Shown: positions 43,564 to 52,084 of the stretch, piece after piece
Numbering within the stretch: the stretch's first letter is position 1
How the letters are laid out: every line of letters starts with the position of its first letter
Assembly (NCBI RefSeq): GCF_029917005.1
Contig: NZ_CP123967.1
Coordinates: forward strand, 2,666,001 to 2,730,000
DNA from: Tessaracoccus lacteus
Lineage (GTDB): Bacteria > Actinomycetota > Actinomycetes > Propionibacteriales > Propionibacteriaceae
Direction: 5' to 3'
DNA length: 64,000 bases
Notes under the pieces: generated by a model
The model's input: the letters and a program-made list of their open reading frames with translations, nothing else
The model's database searches: none
What the model was told of the DNA's origin: nothing
Made by a program: the position numbers and the translations under genes

Positions 43564-43620
43564 CCCCGAAAATCGGTCAGTGGTCGATTCTCCCCGGTCC
43601 GGTGACGAGATTCGCCCACT
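43564..43620. repeat. Dispersed ~55-bp repeat, copy 1
   Basis: The element, in this orientation CCCCGAAAATCGGTCAGTGG then TCGATTCTCCCCGGTCCGGT and GACGAGATTCGCCCACT, has copies at 46002-46054 (same strand) and three inverted copies at 46476-46700. Inner arms GATTCTC and GAGAATC can pair in the other copies. Nothing else is seen in 43443-43719 except a partial copy of the 3' end of the next gene (GCGACGACC-x-GAGCA motif at ~43628). Confidence 0.8.
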
Positions 43621-43719
43621 GCCTAGTCGCGACGACCACCGAGCAAAAGCAGTAGCAGCGCCAACGCTGGCCGGGCAGGTGTTCCGACCGGCTGTCCGCC
43701 ACCCCCGCCGGAGCGGAGG

Positions 43720-44904
43720 TCAGCCGCGACGACCGAGCAGGTACAGTCGGTCGTCGCCCTCAACAAGCACGTGGTACGCCTCGACGTCGCCCAGCCCCGC
43801 CGCCGCGAAGAACCCACGGAGCTCCGAGGCGTCGTGCTGCACCCACGGCACCTCGACCCCGCCCAGCGCCTTCGTCGGATGCGACGACGCACCTGTCTCG
43901 ACGGCCACGACCAGCACCCCGCCGACCGTCAGCGGCGCCACCAGAGAAGCAAGCACGGCCGGCAGCTCACTGGACGCGAAGTGGTTCAGCAGGTCCCACG
44001 CGACGACGGCTCCCCAGCCCGCGGCCGTGGCCGGCCGGAGCAGGCGACGCAGATCACCCTCCTCGAACAGCACGTCCGGGTGGCGACGGCGGGCGAGCTG
44101 CACCTGGGCGGGGACGCGGTCGAAGCCGGTCACGTCGGCGCCGATGTCGGCCAGGTACGCCGACACCGCGCCGGCCCCGCATCCGACGTCGGCGATGGGG
44201 GCACCGTCGGCCAGTTCGACCGCGCGGGTCAGCAGCCACCACTCGAACGGGGCCCGCGCCAGCGCCAGCTCACGCTCGTCGGCGTACTCGTCCGCGAGCA
44301 CCTCGAACGCCTCGTCCAAGGCCCTGTCCCGGGCCGCGGGGCCGTCGGACAGGATCTGCTCGCGGTCCACCAGTACCGGCCCCTCAGCCACCGCCGCCTG
44401 CGCGCCGCCGAGCAGGTGCGCCCAGCGCGAGTCCTGCTGCCCGGGCCGGCGGCCGAGCTCGCTCACCAGCGGCACCTCGCGCGCCGCCATCCTTGCCAGG
44501 CACTCCTCGACGGCCTCACGGTCGGCGAACCCGAACAGCCGTTCGGTGCGGGTCTTCAGTTCGCCGGGCGCCTGCGGTCCCCGCAGCAGGAGGACGGTGA
44601 GCAGTGCCCGCTCGTCGTCGGCGAGTTCCAGCTCTTGCGCGGCGGACTGCGCATACTTGAGCGTGCGCCGCCCGTAGTCCATCCACGTCACGCGACCCAG
44701 GGACTTGTCCTTGAGCCCGCGCATGGCGTCCTGGATGGTGCGCTCGTCGTAGTCGACGACGGGTGTCCGGGAGCTGGTCTGGTTGCACGCGGTGCGCAGG
44801 GCGTTGAGGGTCAGCGGGTAGCTGGCCGGGACCGTCACCTCCTTCTCCAGGAGGCAGCCGAGGACTCGTTGCTCTTCGGGGGTCAGCACAGGCAGTTCGG
44901 TCAC
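43720..44904 (-). CDS. DUF480 (YceH-like) protein fused to a SAM methyltransferase
   Basis: Starting at the GTG at 44904 (VTELPVLTPEEQRVLGCLLE), residues 1-~205 are a DUF480/YceH domain, two winged helices with YPLTLNALRTACNQTSSR and LLTVLLLRGPQAPGEL. Residues ~215-390 are a class I methyltransferase domain with the SAM-binding IADVGCGAGAVSAYLADIG and the acidic loop DVTGFDRV. Plain YceH proteins have ~210 residues, so this is a two-domain fusion. Wing domains suggest nucleic acid binding. The methyl acceptor is unknown. The upstream gap holds a palindromic repeat. Confidence 0.82.
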   Translation of the reverse strand: MTELPVLTPEEQRVLGCLLEKEVTVPASYPLTLNALRTACNQTSSRTPVVDYDERTIQDAMRGLKDKSLGRVTWMDYGRRTLKYAQSAAQELELADDERALLTVLLLRGPQAPGELKTRTERLFGFADREAVEECLARMAAREVPLVSELGRRPGQQDSRWAHLLGGAQAAVAEGPVLVDREQILSDGPAARDRALDEAFEVLADEYADERELALARAPFEWWLLTRAVELADGAPIADVGCGAGAVSAYLADIGADVTGFDRVPAQVQLARRRHPDVLFEEGDLRRLLRPATAAGWGAVVAWDLLNHFASSELPAVLASLVAPLTVGGVLVVAVETGASSHPTKALGGVEVPWVQHDASELRGFFAAAGLGDVEAYHVLVEGDDRLYLLGRRG

Positions 44905-45018
44905 GCCGTCGACGTTACCCGTCGGGTCGCGCGGCCGGGGCCGCCGGCCGACACTCCCGACACTCCCCGTCGCCCCCGTCGCCCACCCGATTCCCAGCCC
45001 GGGGTCCCCACTCGCGCA

Positions 45019-45111
45019 GACGCCAACGAAATACACGGACGCCAACGATAATCGCGTGAATAGCGTTGGCGTCCGTGCATACCGTTGGCGCTTGGGATTT
45101 TTCGTTGGCGT
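45019..45111. repeat. ~95-bp palindromic element built of CGCCAACG motifs, copy 1
   Basis: Two copies of GACGCCAACGAwA (~45019, 45038) face three inverted copies of CGTTGGCG(TC) (~45064-45111). The centre GACGCCAACGATAATCGCG/TGAATAGCGTTGGCGTC is a near-perfect inverted repeat. The same architecture recurs at 58681-58780, and single motifs occur at ~59893 and ~60342. It lies upstream of the DUF480 fusion gene. Confidence 0.8.
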
Positions 45112-45182
45112 CGCGTGATGGGGGCCCGAGAGACTGCGGGTCTGAGAGGGCCCTGACTCTCACGGTGCGCGGCCTGAGCGGA

Positions 45183-46016
45183 TCAGCGACGGCGACCCCG
45201 GCCGCCGCGCGGGGCGGGCTTCCGGGGCTTCCGCGACGCGGGCTGCGTCCCGCCCCCGCGGGCGTCCTGCTTCCGAGACCCGTCTCGCTGTGCCCCTTCG
45301 CCATCCCGCTTCCCCGCCCCGTCGCCCGCGACGCGGTCCGCGCGCTCCCGCGCCGACCGGGAGCTGTTGACCGATCGGCCGCGCACCACTCCGATGAACT
45401 CCTGGATCAGGTCTCTGTCGATGTCGCGGGGCCAGGCCAGCGCGACGGTGGTGGTCGGTGCATCGACGACGGGGCGGTGCACGAGGTCGCGACGGTTGTT
45501 CGACCGGGCGACGGACAAGGGCACCCGCAGCACAGCCACCTCGGCCACGACCCTGTCGATGTTGACACCGGTTACGTCCGTGAGGACCTCCTCGTCGGCC
45601 AGGTCCGCGACGCTGACCTCATCGACGGCGGCGATCGCGTGCTCCTTCGCCACCCAGACCACGGGCTGCTCCTCGTAGAGCTGGATCAGGTGCAGACCCT
45701 CGGGTTCGACGGGCAGCCGCACGAAGCACAGGTCCACGACGCCGTCGGACAGTGCGCGACGCGCGTCCGTCTCCTCGATCGCGACTGCCTCCAACGGGAC
45801 GTCGGGGAACCGCTCCGCCCAGGTGCGTCGCCACTTCGTCAGGATCACGCCGGGCACGTAGCCGACCCGCAGCCCGGACCCGCCCGACCGTACGGAGCCG
45901 CTCGCCGTCCGGTCGTTGACGACGGGATGGTCGCCTCCCTCGTCGCCGGCGGAGCCGGAGCCCCCCTCGGAAACAGCGTCGTCACCGCGTTCGGCACCCT
46001 CACGAAAATCGGTCAT
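45183..46016 (-). CDS. LysR-type substrate-binding domain protein without HTH
   Basis: Residues ~45-215 form a LysR effector domain: LRVGYVPGVILTKWRRTWAE, DARRALSDGVVDLCFVRLPV, EQPVVWVAKEHA and VALAWPRD. The N-terminal winged helix of LysR regulators is missing, and a basic Arg/Lys/Gly tail (~60 residues) ends the protein. The only ATG (46016) lies inside the dispersed ~55-bp repeat, so the native start may be a later GTG. In other actinobacteria the same truncated LysR sits divergent to a DUF5997 gene, as here. It may bind a small ligand and DNA through its basic tail. Confidence 0.75.
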   Translation of the reverse strand: MTDFREGAERGDDAVSEGGSGSAGDEGGDHPVVNDRTASGSVRSGGSGLRVGYVPGVILTKWRRTWAERFPDVPLEAVAIEETDARRALSDGVVDLCFVRLPVEPEGLHLIQLYEEQPVVWVAKEHAIAAVDEVSVADLADEEVLTDVTGVNIDRVVAEVAVLRVPLSVARSNNRRDLVHRPVVDAPTTTVALAWPRDIDRDLIQEFIGVVRGRSVNSSRSARERADRVAGDGAGKRDGEGAQRDGSRKQDARGGGTQPASRKPRKPAPRGGRGRRR

Positions 46017-46121
46017 TGGTCGATTCTCCCCGGTCCGACGACGAAAAGCGCCCACCGCCTCGCCCCTTTCGGCCAACCACCGCATACAGGCTGCCGCATG
46101 GTGCCGGGTTAGGCTTGCCCG

Positions 46122-46463
46122 GTGAGCCAGACCATGAAGCCGATCACGGCAGCCAACAAACTGGGCATCTACCTGCCCGCCGCCCCGGAGGAGTTCCGCA
46201 ACTCGCCGATCACGCGGGAGGCGCTCGACGAGCTGCGCGCCGATCCGCCTGCCTGGCTGGTGGAGCTGAGGAAGAACGGCCCGTTCCCCCGCGACGTCGT
46301 CGCGGCCAAGCTTGGCATCTCCCGCTCCGGCCTCGCCCGCGCGGGCGTCGCCGACGCGATGACCGCCGACGAGATCGGCGGACTTCTCACCGATCCGCCG
46401 TCGTGGCTCGTCGACGAGCGCGAGACGCACCGGAAGGTCCTGTCCGAGCGCGAAAAGGGCTGA
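46122..46463 (+). CDS. DUF5997-family protein
   Basis: The 113-aa protein (MSQTMKPITAANKLGIYLPA, EFRNSPITREALDEL, PAWLVELRKNGPFPRDVVAA) matches the actinobacterial DUF5997 family. The middle (VVAAKLGISRSGLARAGV) looks like a helix-turn-helix, so DNA binding is possible. It starts at a GTG or the ATG five codons later and is divergent from the truncated LysR gene, its usual partner. An HTH-like protein beside a LysR effector domain lacking an HTH suggests that they may act together; that is inference. Confidence 0.8.
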   Translation: MSQTMKPITAANKLGIYLPAAPEEFRNSPITREALDELRADPPAWLVELRKNGPFPRDVVAAKLGISRSGLARAGVADAMTADEIGGLLTDPPSWLVDERETHRKVLSEREKG

Positions 46464-46475
46464 CCCTATCCGGGG

Positions 46476-46700
46476 AGTGGGCGATAGTCGTGACCGGACC
46501 GGGGAGAATCGACCACTGACCGCTCTTCGCAGCCACCCGATTCAACATCGTCGCCAGGCACTGGGCGATAGTCGTGACCGGACCGGGGAGAATCGACCAC
46601 TGACCGCTTTTCGCAGAGAGACCCCGGACACCAACGACCAGGCTGTGGGCGATTCTCGTCAGCAGACCAGGGAGAATCGACCACTGACCGCTTTTCGGGG
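46476..46700. repeat. Three ~55-bp repeats spaced 83-84 bp
   Basis: GTGGGCGATAGTCGTGACCG then GACCGGGGAGAATCGACCAC and TGACCGCTCTTCG starts at 46476, 46559 and 46643, with minor changes. These are inverted relative to copies at 43564 and 46002. The separators (~28 bp) differ. GATTCTC/GAGAATC arms in the third copy form a hairpin. The units are too long and too variable for CRISPR repeats and no cas genes are near. The region 46464-46876 holds no gene. It is followed by a GGCTGGCAC(A)AGAGTG direct repeat (~46706-46760). Confidence 0.85.
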
Positions 46701-46876
46701 TGAGGCTGGCACAAGAGTGAGGCTGGCACCAAGAGTGGGGCTGGCACAAGAGTGGGACCGGGCACAAGAGAGGGGCCGGCGCGACCCCGACCGACGCGTC
46801 CAAGGCGCGCTGGCATGGTCGCGGCGTCCGCACCGGGCAACTAGACTCGACGAGGTTGACCAGGAGGTGGTTGCGC

Positions 46877-48151
46877 ATGGGTCGCATCGTTCAGAAGTTC
46901 GGCGGGTCGTCCGTCGAGGACGCCGAGTCCATCAAGCGTGTCGCACGGCGGATCGCCCGCACCCGCGGCGCAGGGAACGACGTCATCATCGTCATCTCGG
47001 CCATGGGCGACACCACGGATGAGCTGATGGATCTCGCGCTGAAGGTGTCCCCCAGACCCAAGTCGCGCGAGCTCGACATGCTCCTGACCACCGGCGAGCG
47101 GCAGTCGGCCGCGCTGCTTGCGATGGCCCTGTCCGACCTCGGCGTCGAGGCCGTGTCCTACACCGGCTCGCAGGCCGGCGTCCTGACGACCCCGACGCAC
47201 GGCAACGCGCGCATCATCGACATCACCCCCGGCCGCGTCGAGAAGGCGCTCGACGAGGGCATGGTCGCGATCGTCGCAGGCTTCCAGGGAGTGTCGCAGA
47301 CCACCAAGGACGTCACGACGCTGGGCCGCGGAGCCTCAGACACCACCGCCGTCGCGCTCGCCGCCTCGCTGGGCGCCGACTACTGCGAGATCTACTCCGA
47401 CGTCGACGGCGTCTACACCGCCGACCCCCGCATCGTGCCGAGCGCGCGTCACATCGAGCAGATCGGCTACGACGACATGATGGAGCTGGCTGCCTCCGGC
47501 GCCAAGATCCTTCATCTGCGCTGCGTCGAGTACGCGCGCCGCGAGAACGTGCCGGTGCACGTCCGCTCCTCCTTCAGTGACAAGCCCGGCACCTGGCTGC
47601 GAAACCAGGACGAGATCGACAAGGACCCCACCATGGAAGAAGCCATCATCAGCGGCATCGCCCACGACCGCGGCGAGGCGAAGATCACCGTCGTCGGCGT
47701 GCCGGACAAGGTCGGCGAGGCCGCCCGGATCTTCAAGACCGTGGCTGACCAGGACCTGAACATCGACATGATCGTCCAGAACATCTCGCGCCTGTCGGAC
47801 ACTAAGACCGACATCTCCTTCACCCTGCCCTCCGGCGACGGCGCCAAGGCCATCGCCGCGCTGGACGCGGTCAAGGCCGAGATCGGCTTCGACGAGCTCC
47901 TCTACGACGACCAGATCGGCAAGGTCTCCGTCGTCGGCGTCGGGATGCGCTCCCACCCGGGCGTCTCCGCGACGTTCTTCGAGTCCCTGGCCACCGCCGG
48001 GGTGAACATCCAGATGATCTCCACCTCCGAGATCCGCATCTCCGTGATCGTCGGCCTGCACGACGTGGAGGCCGCCGTCCGATCCGCCCACACCGCCTTC
48101 GGCCTCGACGCCGACGAGACCGCCACGGTCTACGCGGGCACCGGGCGCTGA
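46877..48151 (+). CDS. lysC: Aspartate kinase
   Basis: The 424-aa enzyme phosphorylates aspartate, the first step to lysine, threonine, methionine and diaminopimelate. It starts at the ATG at 46877 ([20 protein letters not shown]) with AGGAGGTGG upstream. The catalytic domain has [24 protein letters not shown] and [18 protein letters not shown]. Two C-terminal ACT domains (~265-420) bind effectors. A start-like ATG at ~47633 ([20 protein letters not shown]) lies where the beta subunit of the overlapping alpha/beta aspartokinases of actinobacteria begins, so two products are possible. No asd gene follows. Confidence 0.95.
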   Translation: MGRIVQKFGGSSVEDAESIKRVARRIARTRGAGNDVIIVISAMGDTTDELMDLALKVSPRPKSRELDMLLTTGERQSAALLAMALSDLGVEAVSYTGSQAGVLTTPTHGNARIIDITPGRVEKALDEGMVAIVAGFQGVSQTTKDVTTLGRGASDTTAVALAASLGADYCEIYSDVDGVYTADPRIVPSARHIEQIGYDDMMELAASGAKILHLRCVEYARRENVPVHVRSSFSDKPGTWLRNQDEIDKDPTMEEAIISGIAHDRGEAKITVVGVPDKVGEAARIFKTVADQDLNIDMIVQNISRLSDTKTDISFTLPSGDGAKAIAALDAVKAEIGFDELLYDDQIGKVSVVGVGMRSHPGVSATFFESLATAGVNIQMISTSEIRISVIVGLHDVEAAVRSAHTAFGLDADETATVYAGTGR

Positions 48152-48162
48152 CAGGGCCCGAC

Positions 48163-49545
48163 ATGGGGACGCTCAGCCGACGTCGGGTCCTGCAGGGACT
48201 CGGCGTCGGCGCTGTCGCCGCGCTCTCAGCCTGCGCCGACAACCCCATCATCCCCACCCCGGTCCCGTCTCAGGGCAGCGCGACCCCGACGGCGTTCCCG
48301 TCCCGTCCGGGCGACTCCCTGGAGGTCGAGGCGGCCGTGTTCGACGGCGCCTTCGGCACGGACTACGTCCGCGAGGCCGGCGACGCGCTGACCACGCAGT
48401 ACCCCGGGATCTCGGTAACGATCACGCCCGTCACCAGCGTGTCCGGCGAGCTGGCCGACCGCTTCGCCGACGGCGGCACCCCGCCGGACCTGCTCGACAA
48501 CTCCGGTCCTGGCGCCTTCCCGCTCGCCTCGATGGTCGACGACTTCGAGGACCTCACCGCGCTCCTGTTGACCGCCTCGGCCGACGGCACCGTCCTGGGC
48601 GACACCCTCACCGAGAACGCGACCGCCCCCGGCCTCATCGGCCAGAAGCAGGTGGCGATCAACTACGCGCTCAGCGTCTACGGCCTGTGGCATTCTGCCA
48701 CCCGGTTCGCCGCCGAGGGGTGGACGATGCCGGCCACCTGGGATGCGATGCTCGCGCTTGCCGAAGAGGCCAGGTCGAGCGACACGTACCTGTTCGTCTA
48801 CGGGGAGGACTCGGCCGACTACTACCAGGAGTTGGCGATCACGTCGGCCATCAAGGAGGGCGGCCACGAGGTCCGGATCGCCCTCGACAACCTCGCCGAC
48901 GGTGCCTGGCACCACCCCGCCGTCACGGGCGTGCTCGCGCAGCTGGAGGCCTGCGTCGCCGAGGGCTATGTGCTCGACGGGGGCGAGGGCCACGTCGCCG
49001 CCCAGGCCCAGTGGTCTCAGCAGGACCGGGCGCTGCTGTACCCGGCGGGTTCCTGGATCGCCCGCGAGATGGAGGGCCGCACGGCCGCCGACTTCGAGAT
49101 GACCGTCTCGCCCGTCCCGACGCTCACCTCATCACCGGCGCTGCCTCCGGCCGCCGCGCACCTCACGCCCACCGAGGCCTTAGTCGTCCCGACGAACTCC
49201 GCCAATCCCGAGGGCGGCAAGGAGCTGCTGCGGTCCCTGTTGTCGCTCCCGGTGGCCGAGAGCTTCGTGCGGGCGAACCTGACCCCCACCGTGGTGCGCA
49301 GCTCGGTGCCCGCCGACCTCACCTCGTCGGCGCTGACGTCGCAGACGCGCGTGATCGCCGACGCAGGCGACGCCATCTTCACGTGGCGATTCCCCTCCTA
49401 CTACGGGCTGAACACCCAGCAGAACGCGCTGTGGAACCGCTTCTTCGCCGGCAGCCTGACCGCGGCGACCCTGGCTGAGCACCTGCAGGCACTCAGCGAC
49501 AAGGCCGCCGCCGACCCAGCCTTCGAGCGCTACACCGTCTCCTGA
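48163..49545 (+). CDS. ABC transporter substrate-binding lipoprotein (sugar type)
   Basis: The 460-aa protein begins with a twin-arginine-like signal (SRRRVLQGLGVGAVAALSAC) and a lipobox with the lipidated Cys ~25. The mature protein has the type 2 periplasmic-binding fold of SBP_bac_1 carbohydrate binders (AVFDGAFGTDYVREAGDALT, PPDLLDNSGPGAFPL, LLYPAGSWIAREMEG), resembling N-acetylglucosamine/chitobiose binders such as NgcE. No permease or ATPase genes are adjacent, so it either works with a distant system or is orphaned. It converges with the next gene, overlapping by 16 bp at the 3' ends. Confidence 0.85.
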   Translation: MGTLSRRRVLQGLGVGAVAALSACADNPIIPTPVPSQGSATPTAFPSRPGDSLEVEAAVFDGAFGTDYVREAGDALTTQYPGISVTITPVTSVSGELADRFADGGTPPDLLDNSGPGAFPLASMVDDFEDLTALLLTASADGTVLGDTLTENATAPGLIGQKQVAINYALSVYGLWHSATRFAAEGWTMPATWDAMLALAEEARSSDTYLFVYGEDSADYYQELAITSAIKEGGHEVRIALDNLADGAWHHPAVTGVLAQLEACVAEGYVLDGGEGHVAAQAQWSQQDRALLYPAGSWIAREMEGRTAADFEMTVSPVPTLTSSPALPPAAAHLTPTEALVVPTNSANPEGGKELLRSLLSLPVAESFVRANLTPTVVRSSVPADLTSSALTSQTRVIADAGDAIFTWRFPSYYGLNTQQNALWNRFFAGSLTAATLAEHLQALSDKAAADPAFERYTVS

Positions 49546-52061
49546 GGGTCCTTCGGCCGATCCCTGTCCCGCAGCTGCCAGGCGCGGGTGCCCAGCCACC
49601 ACAGCACGCCCGCGGCCGCCACCAGCAGCACTGTCTCCCCGAGCCACCAGGTGCGGTCGCCGGTGAACCCGAGTCCCTCGTTGAACCAGCCGAGCACGTC
49701 GATGATCCCGGCGACGGCCAGCACCGCAAGCAGGATCTGCAACGGCCGCTCCCTGCCGCGCTGCGCCTCCTCCTCCGCGTCCGCGCGGGCGTCGGCGACG
49801 CGCTCCGTGAGTGCCCGGAGCGTGCTCTGCGCCGCCTCGACCGTGGCGTCCAGCGATTGCCGCAGCTCGGCGACGCCGTTGAGGCCCATCAGGTGCTGCA
49901 GCACCTCCCGACCCTGCTGGTCCTGCGACAGCGTGTGCTCGTTCGCCCGGTCGACCAGCAGCTGGACGTGACGGATGGCCTCGCCGAGGCGCTTCGCCGC
50001 CGCACGCAGCACCTGCAGCGAGGCGCCCTGATCGGCCTCGAGGGACTCCCCCACCTCGTCGACGACGCGCCGCAGCCACTGCTGGCGGCGCCAGTAGACG
50101 CCGATCAGGCTGGAGGCGTAGTGGACATCCGCCTGCGTGGCGACGGATCTCCAGTGCGGGGCGGTCGGCACGAACAGCGCGGTCAGGTCGCCGGCGCACC
50201 AGATCACCTCCCGCTGGATGCGGCCGCCAAGGGTGCGCCGCCGACGCAGTTCGGCGTCGGCGCGGGGGTAGGCCACCCACTCGAGCGCGCTCTGTGCGAG
50301 CGAGCGCTGCGCGGTCAGCGCCGTCTGCACGCCCAGCACGCCCTCCAGGTCCGACTCGTCAAGCAGCGACCGACGCCCGCCTCCCGGCGACACCGCGTCG
50401 GCGCGCGAGACGGTCACCAGCACCTGGCAGTAGCGGGCCAGAAAACCCTCCACGACGGCGAGATCGCGATCGAGTTCCTCCTCCGGGCTCGCACCGTGCT
50501 CGTGAGCGGCGCGGGCGAGGTCCGCGACGATGCGGGTCGCGAACTCCAGGAGCGAGCCGCACGCCGCCCCGTCGGCCACTCCCGGCGTGCGGGCCCGCAG
50601 CAGGACCCCCTCGGAGCCGGCGAACTGCCCGCCACGGCGCACCGCCTGCTCCAGGTCGTGCGGACTCCACGCGACGGGGCCGCCGCCCGAGCCGAGCACC
50701 TGCGTGTCCGTCCCCAGCTTCACGCGGACGATGTGGTTGCCCATGCCGCTGAGCAGCACGTCGACATCCAGACCGGCGTAGGTGAGCCCGTCTGCAGTCG
50801 TCAGGATCAACTCGTGGTCCGGGAAGACAGCCCGGAAGGCCCGATAATCCTTCTCCTGCACCGACGAGGACGCCAGCCAGCCGTCGGAGCGGGGCGCGTC
50901 GTCGATCACGATGCGGGCCCCGGCGAGCATGTCGACCGGGTGCCACGCGTCGTCAGGTGGCCGTTCGCCCGCCACCAGCTCGGGCAGCACATCGGTGCCG
51001 GTGGCGGCGACCGGCAGCCCGAACGGATACAGGTAGGTGACCTCGGCCCCAGTCAGTTCCAGAGTCTCCACCCCCGACTCCAGCGCGGCGGCCGCAGTCT
51101 CCAGCGGGATCCGCTGCGCACGGATCTCGGTCCCGAAGACGGACCAGCTGCCCGTGGGCCCGTGCTCGAAGTCGCGGCACCGGTCGGCTGCCTGCCGGAG
51201 GGCGGCGGCGACCCCGGAGTCGGCCCGGCGACCGGGCAGGTTCGCCAGGAAGGCCGCGGAGGCCGGCGCGATGGCGTCGGAAAGGAGCTGGAAGTAGGGG
51301 CGGGTCCCGGCGATGTCGTCGGCGACCAGCGCGAGCAGCGCGTCCAGGTGTCCGGCCAGTTCGGCGTCCAGGTCCTTGTCGGCGACTATCCGGGCGCGCA
51401 GCGCGGAGACGTCGTCTCCGAGGTCCCCGAGGCCCGTGCTCGCCACCGAGGCACGAAGCCCGACTGAGTCGACCGCGCACGCGGTCATCGCCGCCTCCAC
51501 CCTCAGTTCGTCCTCGAGACAGCCGAGCATGCGGGCGCAAAGCTGCACGACCTCACGGCACGCGTCGGCCACGGGCGTCGCGCCGACGATGCCCTCGCCC
51601 GCCATTCGCGCCAGCGCGCGTCGGGTCGCCGCCACCTCACTCGACACGACGGCGTACTCCCAGAACACGATGGTCTCGGCCTGCGCAAAGACGGCGAAGG
51701 TGGCGCGGCACCGCGCCCCGAGGTCCGTGCCTGCCGCCGGAAACTGCCCGGTCACCTCCGCGAATACGCCGTCGATGACCGTGTCCCAGTCGATCCGGGA
51801 ACCCGCCGGGGTAGGCGGAAGGCCGAGCTCGTCGGCCAGCTGGTCGGCCTGTTCGTCGTAGACAGCCTGGCAGAACCTTGCCCAGAACCGGAGCAGGCCG
51901 CTGACGTCGACGGGTTCGCCGTCGGGCCCGATGACGTGGTCCAGCTCCCGGCCCAGCATGACCCGCAGCGCCGTGGCATCGCGGCGGCGAAGGTCGCGGC
52001 GCACCGGCGCCCAGGCCTCACAGTCCAGCGGGTCGACCGCTACTGCCTGCTCATCTGTCAT
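49530..52061 (-). CDS. Large membrane protein of unknown function (843 aa)
   Basis: I do not recognise this protein. Residues 1-~640 are soluble and mostly helical, with a central beta-containing stretch (DHELILTTADGLTYAGLDVD, GMGNHIVRVKLG, WSPHDLEQAVRRGGQFAGSE). A long helical or coiled-coil region (~660-770, with ADARADAEEEAQRGRERP) leads to two C-terminal helices (ILLAVLAVAGIIDVLGW, LLVAAAGVLWWLG). This resembles the general CorA-like arrangement of a cytosolic body with two terminal helices, but no GMN motif is seen. It lies 23 bp after the HerA-like gene on the same strand and may be its partner. Confidence 0.7.
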   Translation of the reverse strand: MTDEQAVAVDPLDCEAWAPVRRDLRRRDATALRVMLGRELDHVIGPDGEPVDVSGLLRFWARFCQAVYDEQADQLADELGLPPTPAGSRIDWDTVIDGVFAEVTGQFPAAGTDLGARCRATFAVFAQAETIVFWEYAVVSSEVAATRRALARMAGEGIVGATPVADACREVVQLCARMLGCLEDELRVEAAMTACAVDSVGLRASVASTGLGDLGDDVSALRARIVADKDLDAELAGHLDALLALVADDIAGTRPYFQLLSDAIAPASAAFLANLPGRRADSGVAAALRQAADRCRDFEHGPTGSWSVFGTEIRAQRIPLETAAAALESGVETLELTGAEVTYLYPFGLPVAATGTDVLPELVAGERPPDDAWHPVDMLAGARIVIDDAPRSDGWLASSSVQEKDYRAFRAVFPDHELILTTADGLTYAGLDVDVLLSGMGNHIVRVKLGTDTQVLGSGGGPVAWSPHDLEQAVRRGGQFAGSEGVLLRARTPGVADGAACGSLLEFATRIVADLARAAHEHGASPEEELDRDLAVVEGFLARYCQVLVTVSRADAVSPGGGRRSLLDESDLEGVLGVQTALTAQRSLAQSALEWVAYPRADAELRRRRTLGGRIQREVIWCAGDLTALFVPTAPHWRSVATQADVHYASSLIGVYWRRQQWLRRVVDEVGESLEADQGASLQVLRAAAKRLGEAIRHVQLLVDRANEHTLSQDQQGREVLQHLMGLNGVAELRQSLDATVEAAQSTLRALTERVADARADAEEEAQRGRERPLQILLAVLAVAGIIDVLGWFNEGLGFTGDRTWWLGETVLLVAAAGVLWWLGTRAWQLRDRDRPKDPQETV

Positions 52062-52084
52062 GGTCCCCCCGGCCCACGCGACGA

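Noticed and set aside
46476..46700. Regularly spaced repeats resembling a CRISPR array
   Set aside because: Repeat units are ~55 bp and imperfect, with only three in the row. Other copies are dispersed and inverted, and there are no cas genes.
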